Assembly: GCF_026342435.1 (NCBI RefSeq)
Contig: NZ_JAPEMT010000001.1
Coordinates: 2,784,501-2,848,500, forward strand
DNA length: 64,000 nucleotides
Reading direction: 5' to 3'
Source: Streptomyces sp. NBC_00237
GTDB taxonomy: Bacteria > Actinomycetota > Actinomycetes > Streptomycetales > Streptomycetaceae
Shown: piece by piece, positions 44,203-52,750 of the stretch
How the letters are laid out: the number at the start of each line of letters is the position of its first letter
Numbering within the stretch: position 1 is the stretch's first letter
The notes under the pieces: generated by a model
Database searches by the model: none
What the model saw: the letters and a program-made list of their open reading frames with translations, nothing else
What the model was told of the DNA's origin: nothing
Program-made: the position numbers and the translations under genes

Positions 44203-44976
44203 TCAGGCGAAGGCGAGCTGGTAGATCCCGCCCGCGATCGCGCCGCCGAGCAGCGGGCCGACCACCGGAATCCATGCGTACCCCCAGTCCGAGCCGCCCT
44301 TGTTGGGCAGCGGGAGCAGCGCGTGCACTATGCGGGGACCGAGGTCGCGGACCGGGTTGATGGCGTACCCGGTCGGACCACCGAGGGACAGACCGATGCC
44401 GACGACGACGAACGCCGTGATCATCGCGCCCAGGACGCCCGGACCCTTGGGGCTGTCCGCGGACACGCCGGGGATCGTCGACTGGGTGAGGATCGCCAGG
44501 ACGAGCACGACGGTCGCGATGACCTCGGTGACCAGGTTCTGCACGCTGTTGCGGATCTCGGGCGAGGTGAAGAACACCCCGTGCACCTGTCCCGGGTTCG
44601 CGCTCTTCTGTCCTGCCGCCTCGGCGGAGGTCAGGTGGTCGCGGAACTGGCCCGCGTACGTCGCCCAGACCAGCAGTGCGCCGATCATCGCGCCCAGCAG
44701 CTGACCGGCGAAGTAGACCGGCAGGTCGCCCCAGGGGGTCGCGCCCTTGATCGCGAGGCCGACCGTGACGGCCGGGTTCAGGTGTGCTCCGGAGAGACCG
44801 GCGGAGATGTACGCACCGGTCAGCACCGCGAAGCCCCACCCGAAGGTGATGGCGACCCAGCCGGCGTTGAACGCCTTCGAGCGCTTGAGCGTGACGGCCG
44901 CGCAGACGCCGCCGCCCAGCAGGATGAGCACGGCGGTACCGATGGTCTCGCCGGTGAAGATGTCGAGGCTGGACAC
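44203..44976 (-). CDS. glpF: Glycerol facilitator (MIP/aquaporin family)
   Basis: A 257-residue channel with six membrane helices. The first half-helix motif is [13 protein letters not shown] (NPA at 67-69); the second is [17 protein letters not shown] rather than NPA, with the Asp-Arg typical of glycerol-conducting aquaglyceroporins. It allows glycerol to diffuse in for GlpK. GTG at 44976 follows AAGGAG. It leads the operon downstream of gylR, with an operator-like site at 45071-45089. Confidence 0.93.
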   Translation of the reverse strand: MSSLDIFTGETIGTAVLILLGGGVCAAVTLKRSKAFNAGWVAITFGWGFAVLTGAYISAGLSGAHLNPAVTVGLAIKGATPWGDLPVYFAGQLLGAMIGALLVWATYAGQFRDHLTSAEAAGQKSANPGQVHGVFFTSPEIRNSVQNLVTEVIATVVLVLAILTQSTIPGVSADSPKGPGVLGAMITAFVVVGIGLSLGGPTGYAINPVRDLGPRIVHALLPLPNKGGSDWGYAWIPVVGPLLGGAIAGGIYQLAFA

Positions 44977-45070
44977 CCGCGACTCCTTTGTCCTTCGTCC
45001 AGGTTCAGACCCTCGATGAGGGCCCAGTCGGTGCCTGGCTTGTCCCCACTCTAACTCTTATGCCGTTAGG

Positions 45071-45089
45071 TGTTCGACAATGCCGACCG
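45071..45089. promoter_or_regulatory. GylR operator candidate in front of glpF
   Basis: TGTTCGACAATGCCGACCG matches the site in front of gylR (TGTTCG-N7-CGAACA, shared spacer CAATGC) but with an imperfect right arm. It lies 95 bases upstream of the glpF start in the 245-base gylR-glpF gap. The rest of that gap shows only GC-rich sequence. Confidence 0.6.
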
Positions 45090-45221
45090 ATGAACGGCAG
45101 TTTTCACCTCTGTTACCGGCCAGTCAAGGGTTCTGTGAGGTCCGTCCCATGCGGACACGGATCAGGGCCGGACGGCGGATCAGGGCCGGACGCGACGCCC
45201 CGCGCCCCCACCCCACCCCGC

Positions 45222-45986
45222 TCAGAACCGTCCGGCACCCAGATCCCGTGACACCGCACGCGCGCAGTCCCGTACGGCAGCCACCAGCTCGGGCTTCAAC
45301 TCGCCCCCGGGACACACCCGTTCGACCGCACCCGTGATGCCGACCGCACCCACCGGCATCCGCCGCCGGTCGTGAATGGGGGCCGCGATCGACGCCACGC
45401 CCTCCCAGGTCTCCTCCACGTCACCGGCCCAGCCGCGCGCCCGCGTGAGGTCCAGCACGTGGTCGAAGTCCTCCGTCGAGGTGAGCGTGCGCGCGGTGAA
45501 CGCCTCCCGCTCCACCCCCACCGCCTCGGCCTGCGCCACCGGGTCGTACGCGGACAGCACCTTGCCCAGCGCCGTGCTGTGCAGCGGATGCATCGCCCCC
45601 ACCTCCAGCACCTGACGGCTGTCGTCCGGGCGGAACACGTGGTGCACGATCAGCACACCCTGCTGGTGCAGCACCCCCAGATAGACGCTCTCGCCGCTGG
45701 ACCGGGCCAGGTCGTCCGTCCACACCAGGGCCCGCGCCCGCAGCTCGTGCACGTCCAGATAGCTGTTGCCCAGGCGCAGCAGCTCCGCGCCCAGCTGATA
45801 GCGGCCCGACGCCGGATCCTGCTCCACGAAGCCCTCGTGCTGGAGCGTGCGCAGAATGCCGTGCGCGGTGCCCTTGGCGAGCCCCAGGGCCGCCGCCACC
45901 TCCGTCAGGCCCAGCCGCCGCTCACCGCCGGCCAGCAGCCGCAGCATCGCCGCGGCCCGCTCCAGCGACTGGATATGGCGAGCCAT
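45222..45986 (-). CDS. gylR: IclR-family glycerol operon repressor
   Basis: A 254-residue IclR regulator. The N-terminal winged helix (about residues 1-70) has SLERAAAMLRLLAGGERRLG and LAKGTAHGILRTLQHEGFVE; the GAF-like effector domain follows with ESVYLGVLHQQGVLIVHHVF and HPLHSTALGKVLSAY. GylR represses the glycerol operon until glycerol or its phosphate binds. The ATG at 45986 follows GGAGGTGAT and gives the length I recall for S. coelicolor GylR. The gene precedes glpF in the same direction, and its own promoter holds a perfect copy of the operator. Confidence 0.92.
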   Translation of the reverse strand: MARHIQSLERAAAMLRLLAGGERRLGLTEVAAALGLAKGTAHGILRTLQHEGFVEQDPASGRYQLGAELLRLGNSYLDVHELRARALVWTDDLARSSGESVYLGVLHQQGVLIVHHVFRPDDSRQVLEVGAMHPLHSTALGKVLSAYDPVAQAEAVGVEREAFTARTLTSTEDFDHVLDLTRARGWAGDVEETWEGVASIAAPIHDRRRMPVGAVGITGAVERVCPGGELKPELVAAVRDCARAVSRDLGAGRF

Positions 45987-46038
45987 CGCCCGATCACCTC
46001 CACTGGGATTCGGCGGTCCCACTGTCGACATGTGCCGA

Positions 46039-46057
46039 TGTTCGTCAATGCCGAACA
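46039..46057. promoter_or_regulatory. GylR operator candidate in front of gylR
   Basis: TGTTCGTCAATGCCGAACA is a perfect inverted repeat TGTTCG-N7-CGAACA, 53 bases upstream of gylR. The same core recurs in front of glpF. The 281-base gap to metH holds the divergent promoters of both genes. Confidence 0.7.
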
Positions 46058-46267
46058 GTATCGGCCGTTACCGACCCCTGTCACCGGGACGTCGACCCCC
46101 GCCACCGGGACCAACGACCCGCCCCCACCTCCCCGTCCCGTACCGCACCTGTCCGCCGACCGGAACACCTGCACATTCCACGGACCGTCCCCGCTACCCT
46201 GACCCGGTGCGCCCGCCGCCTGGGCAGGTGCAAAGCCGACAGCCGTCGCAACCCTGGGAGCTCATCC

Positions 46268-49200
46268 ATGGCCTCGTTGCCGAACCCGACGCTTGACGCC
46301 CGCAGCCGAGCAGAAGCCCTCCGGGAGGCACTCGCCTCCCGTGTAGTGGTCGCCGACGGAGCGATGGGCACGATGCTCCAGGCACAGGACCCCACCCTTG
46401 AGGACTTCCAGGACCTCGAAGGCTGCAACGAGATCCTCAACCTGACGCGCCCGGACATCGTCCGCAACGTCCACAAGGAGTACTTCGCCGTCGGCGTCGA
46501 CTGCGTCGAGACCAACACCTTCGGCGCCAACCACTCCGCCGCCAACGAGTACGAGATCGCCGACCGCATCGTCGAACTCTCCGAGTCCGGCGCCCGCATC
46601 GCCCGCGAGGTCGCCGACGAGTTCACCGCCGCCGACGGCCGCCAGCGCTGGGTGCTGGGCTCCATCGGCCCCGGCACCAAGCTGCCCTCGCTGGGCCACA
46701 CCACGTACGACGTCCTGCGCGACGGCTACCAGCAGAACGCCGAGGGCCTCCTCGCGGGCGGCGCCGACGCCCTCATCGTCGAGACCACGCAGGACCTCCT
46801 CCAGACCAAGTCGTCCCTCATCGGCGCCCGCCGCGCCATGGACGCCCTCGGCCTTGAGGTCCCGCTGATCTGCTCACTCGCCTTCGAGACCACCGGCGTC
46901 ATGCTGCTGGGCTCCGAGATCGGCGCGGCCCTCACCGCCCTGGAACCCCTCGGCATCGACCTCATCGGCCTCAACTGCTCCACCGGCCCCGAGGAGATGA
47001 GCGAGCACCTGCGCTACCTGGCCCGCCACTCGCGGACCCCGCTGATGTGCATGCCGAACGCCGGTCTGCCCGTCCTGACCAAGAACGGCGCACACTTCCC
47101 GCTCGGCCCCGAGGGCCTCGCCGACGCCCAGGAAGCCTTCGTCAACGACTACGGCCTCTCCCTCATCGGCGGCTGCTGCGGCACCACCCCCGAGCACCTG
47201 CGCCAGGTCGTCGACCGCGCCCGCGGCCTGACCCCCGCCGTCCGCGACCCCCGCCCCGAGCCCGGCGCCGCCTCGCTCTACCAGACGATGCCGTTCCGCC
47301 AGGACACCTCGTACCTCGCCATCGGGGAACGTACGAACGCCAACGGATCGAAGAAGTTCCGCGAGGCCATGCTGGAGGCCCGCTGGGACGACTGCGTGGA
47401 GATGGCCCGCGACCAGATCCGCGAAGGCGCCCACATGCTCGACCTCTGCGTCGACTACGTGGGCCGCGACGGCGTCGCCGACATGAAGGAACTCGCCGGA
47501 CGCTTCGCCACCGCCTCCACCCTCCCCATCGTCCTGGACTCCACCGAACTCCCGGTGCTCCGGGCCGGACTGGAGATGCTCGGCGGCCGAGCCGTCATCA
47601 ACTCCGTCAACTACGAGGACGGCGACGGCCCCGAGTCCCGCTTCCAGCAGGTGACGAAGCTGGCCGTCGAGCACGGCGCGGCCCTCATCGCCCTCACCAT
47701 CGACGAAGAGGGCCAGGCCCGCACCGTCGAGCACAAGGTCGCCATCGCCGAGCGCCTCATCGAGGACCTGACCGGCAACTGGGGGGTGCAGGAGTCCGAC
47801 ATCCTCATCGACGTCCTCACCTTCACCATCTGCACCGGCCAGGAGGAGTCCCGGGGCGACGGCATCGCCACCATCGGCGCCATCCGCGAACTCAAGAAGC
47901 GCCACCCCGACGTCCAGACCACCCTGGGCCTGTCCAACATCTCCTTCGGCCTCAACCCGGCCGCCCGCGTCGTCCTCAACTCCGTCTTCCTCGACGAGTG
48001 CGTCAAGGCGGGCCTCGACTCCGCGATCGTCCACGCCTCCAAGATCCTGCCCATCGCCCGGCTGGAGGAGGAGCAGGTCAAGGTCGCCCTCGACCTCGTG
48101 TACGACCGCCGCTCCGAAGGCTACGACCCGCTCCAGAAGCTCATGGAGCTCTTCGACGGCGTCAACATGAAGTCCATGAAGGCCGGACGCGCCGAAGAGC
48201 TGATGGCACTCCCGCTCGACGAGCGCCTCCAGCGCCGCATCATCGACGGCGAGAAGAACGGCCTCGAAGCCGACCTCGACGAAGCCCTCCTGGGCGCGCC
48301 CGCCCTCGACATCGTCAACAACACCCTGCTCGAAGGCATGAAGGTGGTCGGCGAGCTCTTCGGCTCCGGCCAGATGCAGCTGCCGTTCGTGCTCCAGTCC
48401 GCCGAGGTCATGAAGACCGCGGTCGCCCACCTGGAGCCCCACATGGAGAAGTCCGACGACGAGGGCAAGGGCACCATCGTGCTCGCCACCGTCCGGGGCG
48501 ACGTCCACGACATCGGCAAGAACCTCGTCGACATCATCCTCTCCAACAACGGCTACAACGTCGTCAACCTCGGCATCAAGCAGCCCGTCTCCGCGATCCT
48601 GGAAGCCGCCGAAGAGCACAAGGCCGACGTCATCGGCATGTCGGGCCTCCTGGTCAAGTCCACGGTGATCATGAAGGAGAACCTGGAGGAGCTCAACCAG
48701 CGCAAGATGGCCGCCGACTTCCCCGTCATCCTCGGCGGCGCGGCCCTCACCCGTGCGTACGTCGAACAGGACCTCCACGAGATCTACGAGGGCGAAGTCC
48801 GCTACGCCCGCGACGCGTTCGAGGGCCTGCGCCTCATGGACGCCCTCATCGGCGTCAAGCGCGGCGTCCCCGGAGCCAAGCTCCCCGAGCTCAAGCAGCG
48901 CCGCGTCCCCAAGCGGGACACCCCCGTCCTGGAGGTCGAGGAACAGCCCGAGGGCCAGGTCCGCTCCGACACCTCCACCGACAACAAGATCCCCACCCCG
49001 CCGTTCTGGGGCACCCGCGTCATCAAGGGAATCCCGCTCAAGGAGTACGCCTCCTGGCTCGACGAGGGCGCCCTCTTCAAGGGCCAGTGGGGCCTGAAGG
49101 AAGCCCGCAAGGGCGGACCGACGTACGAGGAGCTGGTGGAGACCGAAGGCCGCCCGCACCTGCGCGGCTGGCTCGACAAGCTCCACACCGAGGGCCTCCT

Positions 49201-49780
49201 GGAAGCAGCAGTCGTCTACGGCTACTTCCCCTGCGTCTCCAAGGGCGACGACCTGATCCTCCTCAACGAGGACGGCTCCGAGCGCACCCGCTTCTCCTTC
49301 CCCCGCCAGCGCCGGGGCCGCCGCCTGTGCCTCGCGGACTTCTTCCGCCCCGAGGAGAGCGGCGAAGTCGACGTCGTCGGCCTCCAGGTCGTCACCGTCG
49401 GCTCCCGCATCGGCGAGGAGACCGCCAAGCTCTTCGAGGCCAACGCCTACCGCGACTACCTCGAACTCCACGGCCTCTCCGTCCAGCTCGCCGAGGCCAT
49501 GGCCGAGTACTGGCACGCCCGGGTCCGCTCCGAGCTCGGCTTCGCGGGGGAGGACCCCTCCGACGTGAAGGACATGTTCGACCTCAAGTACCGAGGCGCC
49601 CGCTTCTCGCTGGGCTACGGCGCCTGCCCCAACCTGGAGGACCGCGCCAAGATCGCCGAACTCCTGGAACCCGAGCGCATCGGCGTCCACCTCTCCGAGG
49701 AGTTCCAGCTCCACCCCGAGCAGTCCACCGACGCGATCGTCATCCACCACCCCGAGGCGAAATACTTCAACGCGCGTTAA
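46268..49780 (+). CDS. metH: Cobalamin-dependent methionine synthase
   Basis: A 1170-residue four-module enzyme. Homocysteine domain (1-320): ADGAMGTMLQAQ, with zinc Cys in LNCSTGPEEM and GGCCGTTPEH. Pterin-binding domain (about 345-620): TNANGSKKFREAM and NSVNYEDGDG. Cobalamin cap and binding domains (about 640-890): the His ligand in VRGDVHDIGKNLVDIIL. C-terminal AdoMet activation domain (about 930-1170) with RFSFPRQRRGRRLCLADFF and YGACPNLEDRAKI. It methylates homocysteine from methyltetrahydrofolate. It ends at a strong terminator. No riboswitch could be confidently identified in the 5' region. Confidence 0.96.
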   Translation: MASLPNPTLDARSRAEALREALASRVVVADGAMGTMLQAQDPTLEDFQDLEGCNEILNLTRPDIVRNVHKEYFAVGVDCVETNTFGANHSAANEYEIADRIVELSESGARIAREVADEFTAADGRQRWVLGSIGPGTKLPSLGHTTYDVLRDGYQQNAEGLLAGGADALIVETTQDLLQTKSSLIGARRAMDALGLEVPLICSLAFETTGVMLLGSEIGAALTALEPLGIDLIGLNCSTGPEEMSEHLRYLARHSRTPLMCMPNAGLPVLTKNGAHFPLGPEGLADAQEAFVNDYGLSLIGGCCGTTPEHLRQVVDRARGLTPAVRDPRPEPGAASLYQTMPFRQDTSYLAIGERTNANGSKKFREAMLEARWDDCVEMARDQIREGAHMLDLCVDYVGRDGVADMKELAGRFATASTLPIVLDSTELPVLRAGLEMLGGRAVINSVNYEDGDGPESRFQQVTKLAVEHGAALIALTIDEEGQARTVEHKVAIAERLIEDLTGNWGVQESDILIDVLTFTICTGQEESRGDGIATIGAIRELKKRHPDVQTTLGLSNISFGLNPAARVVLNSVFLDECVKAGLDSAIVHASKILPIARLEEEQVKVALDLVYDRRSEGYDPLQKLMELFDGVNMKSMKAGRAEELMALPLDERLQRRIIDGEKNGLEADLDEALLGAPALDIVNNTLLEGMKVVGELFGSGQMQLPFVLQSAEVMKTAVAHLEPHMEKSDDEGKGTIVLATVRGDVHDIGKNLVDIILSNNGYNVVNLGIKQPVSAILEAAEEHKADVIGMSGLLVKSTVIMKENLEELNQRKMAADFPVILGGAALTRAYVEQDLHEIYEGEVRYARDAFEGLRLMDALIGVKRGVPGAKLPELKQRRVPKRDTPVLEVEEQPEGQVRSDTSTDNKIPTPPFWGTRVIKGIPLKEYASWLDEGALFKGQWGLKEARKGGPTYEELVETEGRPHLRGWLDKLHTEGLLEAAVVYGYFPCVSKGDDLILLNEDGSERTRFSFPRQRRGRRLCLADFFRPEESGEVDVVGLQVVTVGSRIGEETAKLFEANAYRDYLELHGLSVQLAEAMAEYWHARVRSELGFAGEDPSDVKDMFDLKYRGARFSLGYGACPNLEDRAKIAELLEPERIGVHLSEEFQLHPEQSTDAIVIHHPEAKYFNAR

Positions 49781-49844
49781 GCGGTACGCAGGAACAAGGA
49801 ACGGCGCGTTCACCGCCCCGGACGTACACTGGTCGGCCCAGTGC

Positions 49845-49882
49845 AGGCCGGTCGCCCCTCCCACTCGGAGGGCGACCGGCCT
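49845..49882 (+). terminator. metH terminator
   Basis: AGGCCGGTCGCCC and GGGCGACCGGCCT form a perfect 13-base-pair stem with a 12-base loop followed by TCTCGT, 64 bases after metH and 26 bases before the HAD gene start. Confidence 0.85.
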
Positions 49883-49908
49883 TCTCGTCCCTCAGGAGGT
49901 GTGCCCGA

Positions 49909-50613
49909 ATGACCAGTACGGTTCCCGCGCCGATGACCAGTACGGCCGAAGGTTCCACCCTCCAGGCGGTCTTCCTGGACATGGACGGCACCCTCGTCGA
50001 CACCGAGGGCCTCTGGTGGGAGGCCGAGAGAGACGTCTTCGCCGCCCTCGGACACCAACTGGACGAATCCTGGCGGGACGTGGTCGTCGGCGGCCCCATG
50101 ACCCGCAGCGCCGGATTCCTCATCGAGTCCACCGGTGCCGACATCACCCTCCCCGAACTGACCGTCGCCCTCAACGACAGCTTCGAGGCCCGCATCACCC
50201 GCGGCGTACCCATGATGCCGGGAGCCGCCGCCCTGCTGGCCGAGCTGCGCGCACACGCCGTCCCCACGGCCCTCGTCTCGGCCTCCCACCGGCGCATCAT
50301 CGACCGCATCCTGGAATCGGTCGGCCCGCACGCCTCCTTCGACCTGACCGTCGCGGGCGACGAGATCGCCCGTACGAAGCCCCACCCCGACCCCTACCTC
50401 CACGCCGCCGGCAGCCTCGGCGCGGACCCCGCCCGCTGCGCGGTCGTCGAGGACACCGCGACCGGAGTGGCCTCCGCCGAAGCGGCGGGCTGCCGGGTCG
50501 TCGCCGTCCCCTCGGTCGCACCGATCGCCCCGGCCCAAGGGCGCGTCGTGGTCGGCTCGCTCGAAGAAGTGAACCTCGCATTTCTCCGTACGCTGTTCAC
50601 GGGAATGCACTGA
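49909..50613 (+). CDS. HAD superfamily hydrolase (beta-phosphoglucomutase-like subgroup)
   Basis: A 234-residue haloacid-dehalogenase-fold phosphatase. Motif I is VFLDMDGTLVDTEG (nucleophile Asp near residue 24), motif II TALVSASHRR, motif III KPHPDPYLHAAGSLG, motif IV VVEDTATGVASAEAAG. The small helical cap lies between motifs I and II, as in beta-phosphoglucomutase/GPP-type enzymes acting on small phosphorylated metabolites. GGAGGT precedes the ATG. Position after metH is conserved in streptomycetes as I recall, but the terminator between suggests separate expression. Confidence 0.88.
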   Translation: MTSTVPAPMTSTAEGSTLQAVFLDMDGTLVDTEGLWWEAERDVFAALGHQLDESWRDVVVGGPMTRSAGFLIESTGADITLPELTVALNDSFEARITRGVPMMPGAAALLAELRAHAVPTALVSASHRRIIDRILESVGPHASFDLTVAGDEIARTKPHPDPYLHAAGSLGADPARCAVVEDTATGVASAEAAGCRVVAVPSVAPIAPAQGRVVVGSLEEVNLAFLRTLFTGMH

Positions 50614-51059
50614 TCCGGGCACGCAGCGTGCATTGACCGGAATGCGGAAACGCAGGGGAGCGGACCGTGCGGCATGAGTGAGATTCGCTAGGAGGAATTC
50701 ACTCCTCCGTAAATGTATTCATGGGGTGAGCTTGGTCACGAGACGGCCCGCCGGTAAGGGTTCCACCACCCGAGAACCCCCGTCGGCGGGCCGTTTCGCG
50801 TGCCCTTGTGTCCGGATTCGTGGATTTGTGTACGAAAGATTCCCCGGCCCCGCCTCCACCGGAACGCCCCACCGCCGCAGGCCGAAGCGGTCGGCCCGGC
50901 GCCCCCGCACCACTAATCTCGACGCGAGAACTTCGCCGCACGCCATTGCGGTTCGGCAGCCGGCCCGGTCCGCCCGCCCCAACAAGCGGAAAAAGGCGAA
51001 GTGTTCGTACATAGCTGCATTACAGGCATTGCAGCGCCGGTCGAGGGAGAACGTCCAGG
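50614..51059. promoter_or_regulatory. 446-base leader region upstream of the binding-protein genes
   Basis: No gene was found here. Two structures stand out. GGAGGA-N6-TCCTCC (50692-50709) is a short inverted repeat. ACGGCCCGCCG (50743-50753) pairs with CGGCGGGCCGT (50784-50794), followed by TTT, resembling a terminator or attenuator. The last 150 bases are less GC-rich (AAGCGGAAAAAGGCGAAGTG), as expected for a promoter/leader of the lipoprotein gene. Confidence 0.5.
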
Positions 51060-52661
51060 ATGAACCGCAAGACTCTGGTGCTGCCGGCGATAGCCGTACT
51101 GATCACCCCCGTACTGGCCGCCTGCGGCGGCACGGACACCGCCGAAGGCGCCGGCAAGCCCATCGTCGTGGGCACCACGGACAGCTTCGTCGCCACGAAG
51201 GCCGCCCCCGCCCCCTTCGACCCGGCCCACTCCTACGACGTCGGCGCCTGGAACGTCCTGCGGCAGACCCTCCAGACCCTCATGCGCGTCCCGCGCGGCG
51301 GCGGCGAACCCGTCACCGAGGCCGCCGAGAGCTGCCAGTTCACCGACACCAAGAACACCAGCTACCGCTGCAAGCTGCGCAGCGGACTCACCTTCTCCGA
51401 CGGCAAGGCCCTCAACGCCGCCGACGTGAAGTTCTCCATCGAGCGCTCCCTGAAGATCAAGGACCGGAACGGCCCGGTCTCCCTCCTCACCAACATCGAC
51501 ATCGTCGAGGCCAAGGGCGAGAACGAGGTGGTCTTCCACCTCAAGACCCCCGACGCCACCTTCCCGTACAAGCTGGCCACCCCCGCCGCCTCCATCGTCG
51601 ACGACCAGACCTACGCCGCCGACAAGGTGCGCGCGGGCTTCGAGGTCACCGGCTCCGGACCGTACACCGTCAAGGTCGACAAGGACGGCGCGAACTTCAC
51701 CAAGGCCGTCTTCACCAAGAACCCGAAGTACAAGGGCGGCGTCACGTTCAACAACGACAAGGTCGAGATCCGCTCCTACAAGGACTCCGAGTCCATGGAG
51801 AAGGCGCTGAAGAGCGGCGAGATCGACATGATGTCGCGCACCATCACCCCCCAGCAGATCACCGACCTGTCCGGCAAGCGCGACCAGGGCATCAAGCTCG
51901 TCGAACTCCCCGGACTGGAGATCCGCTACCTCGGCTTCGACACCGAGGACCCCGCCGTCAAGAACAAGGCCGTTCGCCAGGCCATGGCCACCGTCATCGA
52001 CCGCACCGCCCTCGCCCGGGCCGTGTACGGAGACAGCGCCGAACCGCTCTACTCGATCATCCCCACGAGCATCTCCGGCCACAAGAACTCCTTCTTCAAC
52101 AAGTACACCGCGGGTGACGTGAAGAAGGCCGGGGACCTGCTGCGCGGCGCGCGCATCACCACCCCCGTCAAGCTGACCCTGACGTACACCACCGACCACT
52201 ACGGCTCCGCCACGAAGAAGGAGTTCGAGATCCTGCAGAAGCAGCTCAACGGCTCCAAGCTCTTCGACGTGACCCTCCAGGGCGTCCCGTGGAGCACCTT
52301 CAGCGAGTCGCAGAAGGCCGGAAAGTACGCCGTCTACGGCATGGGCTGGTTCCCCGACTTCACCGACGCCGACAACTACGTCGCACCGTTCCTCGACAAG
52401 TCGAACTTCCTCAACAGCCCCTACGTCAACGACCAGATCCGCACCCAGCTCATCCCGCAGTCCCGCCGCGAGCAGGACCGAGGCGCCGCCACCGGCACCT
52501 TCGAGAAGATCCAGGACATCGTCGCCGACGACGTCCCGATCCTCCCGCTCTGGCAGGGCAAGCAGTACATCGCCGCCCGCAGCGACATCACCGGCACCGA
52601 ATGGGCCGTCAACTTCGCCGCCGACCTCCAGCTCTGGGAACTCGGCCGAGGCGTCGCCTGA
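51060..52661 (+). CDS. ABC transporter substrate-binding lipoprotein (peptide/nickel family 5), copy 1
   Basis: A 533-residue exported lipoprotein. Signal MNRKTLVLPAIAVLITPVLA ends at the lipobox LAAC, with Cys as modified residue 22. The mature part is the SBP_bac_5 (DppA/OppA) fold: LRQTLQTLMRVPRGG, LRSGLTFSDGKALNAADVKF near 105-125, IRYLGFDTEDPAVKNKAVRQ near 284-303, and GMGWFPDFTDADNY near 430. It binds oligopeptides or similar ligands outside the membrane. No permease or ATPase gene is adjacent. ATG at 51060 follows GGGAGAACG. A paralogue follows 89 bases later. Confidence 0.9.
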   Translation: MNRKTLVLPAIAVLITPVLAACGGTDTAEGAGKPIVVGTTDSFVATKAAPAPFDPAHSYDVGAWNVLRQTLQTLMRVPRGGGEPVTEAAESCQFTDTKNTSYRCKLRSGLTFSDGKALNAADVKFSIERSLKIKDRNGPVSLLTNIDIVEAKGENEVVFHLKTPDATFPYKLATPAASIVDDQTYAADKVRAGFEVTGSGPYTVKVDKDGANFTKAVFTKNPKYKGGVTFNNDKVEIRSYKDSESMEKALKSGEIDMMSRTITPQQITDLSGKRDQGIKLVELPGLEIRYLGFDTEDPAVKNKAVRQAMATVIDRTALARAVYGDSAEPLYSIIPTSISGHKNSFFNKYTAGDVKKAGDLLRGARITTPVKLTLTYTTDHYGSATKKEFEILQKQLNGSKLFDVTLQGVPWSTFSESQKAGKYAVYGMGWFPDFTDADNYVAPFLDKSNFLNSPYVNDQIRTQLIPQSRREQDRGAATGTFEKIQDIVADDVPILPLWQGKQYIAARSDITGTEWAVNFAADLQLWELGRGVA

Positions 52662-52750
52662 CCCCCACCCCCACCCCCATCGCCCTTCCCGCACGACGTA
52701 CCACCGGTACGCACGCACGACCACACCCCCACGAAAGTCTGAGACACGCG

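Noticed and set aside
46196-46267. Possible riboswitch (B12, SAM or SAH) in the metH leader
   Set aside because: The sequence GGTGCAAAGCCGACAGCC followed by GTCGCAACC is suggestive, and a CGAC/GTCG stem exists, but it does not match the core of any riboswitch class I could recall base by base.
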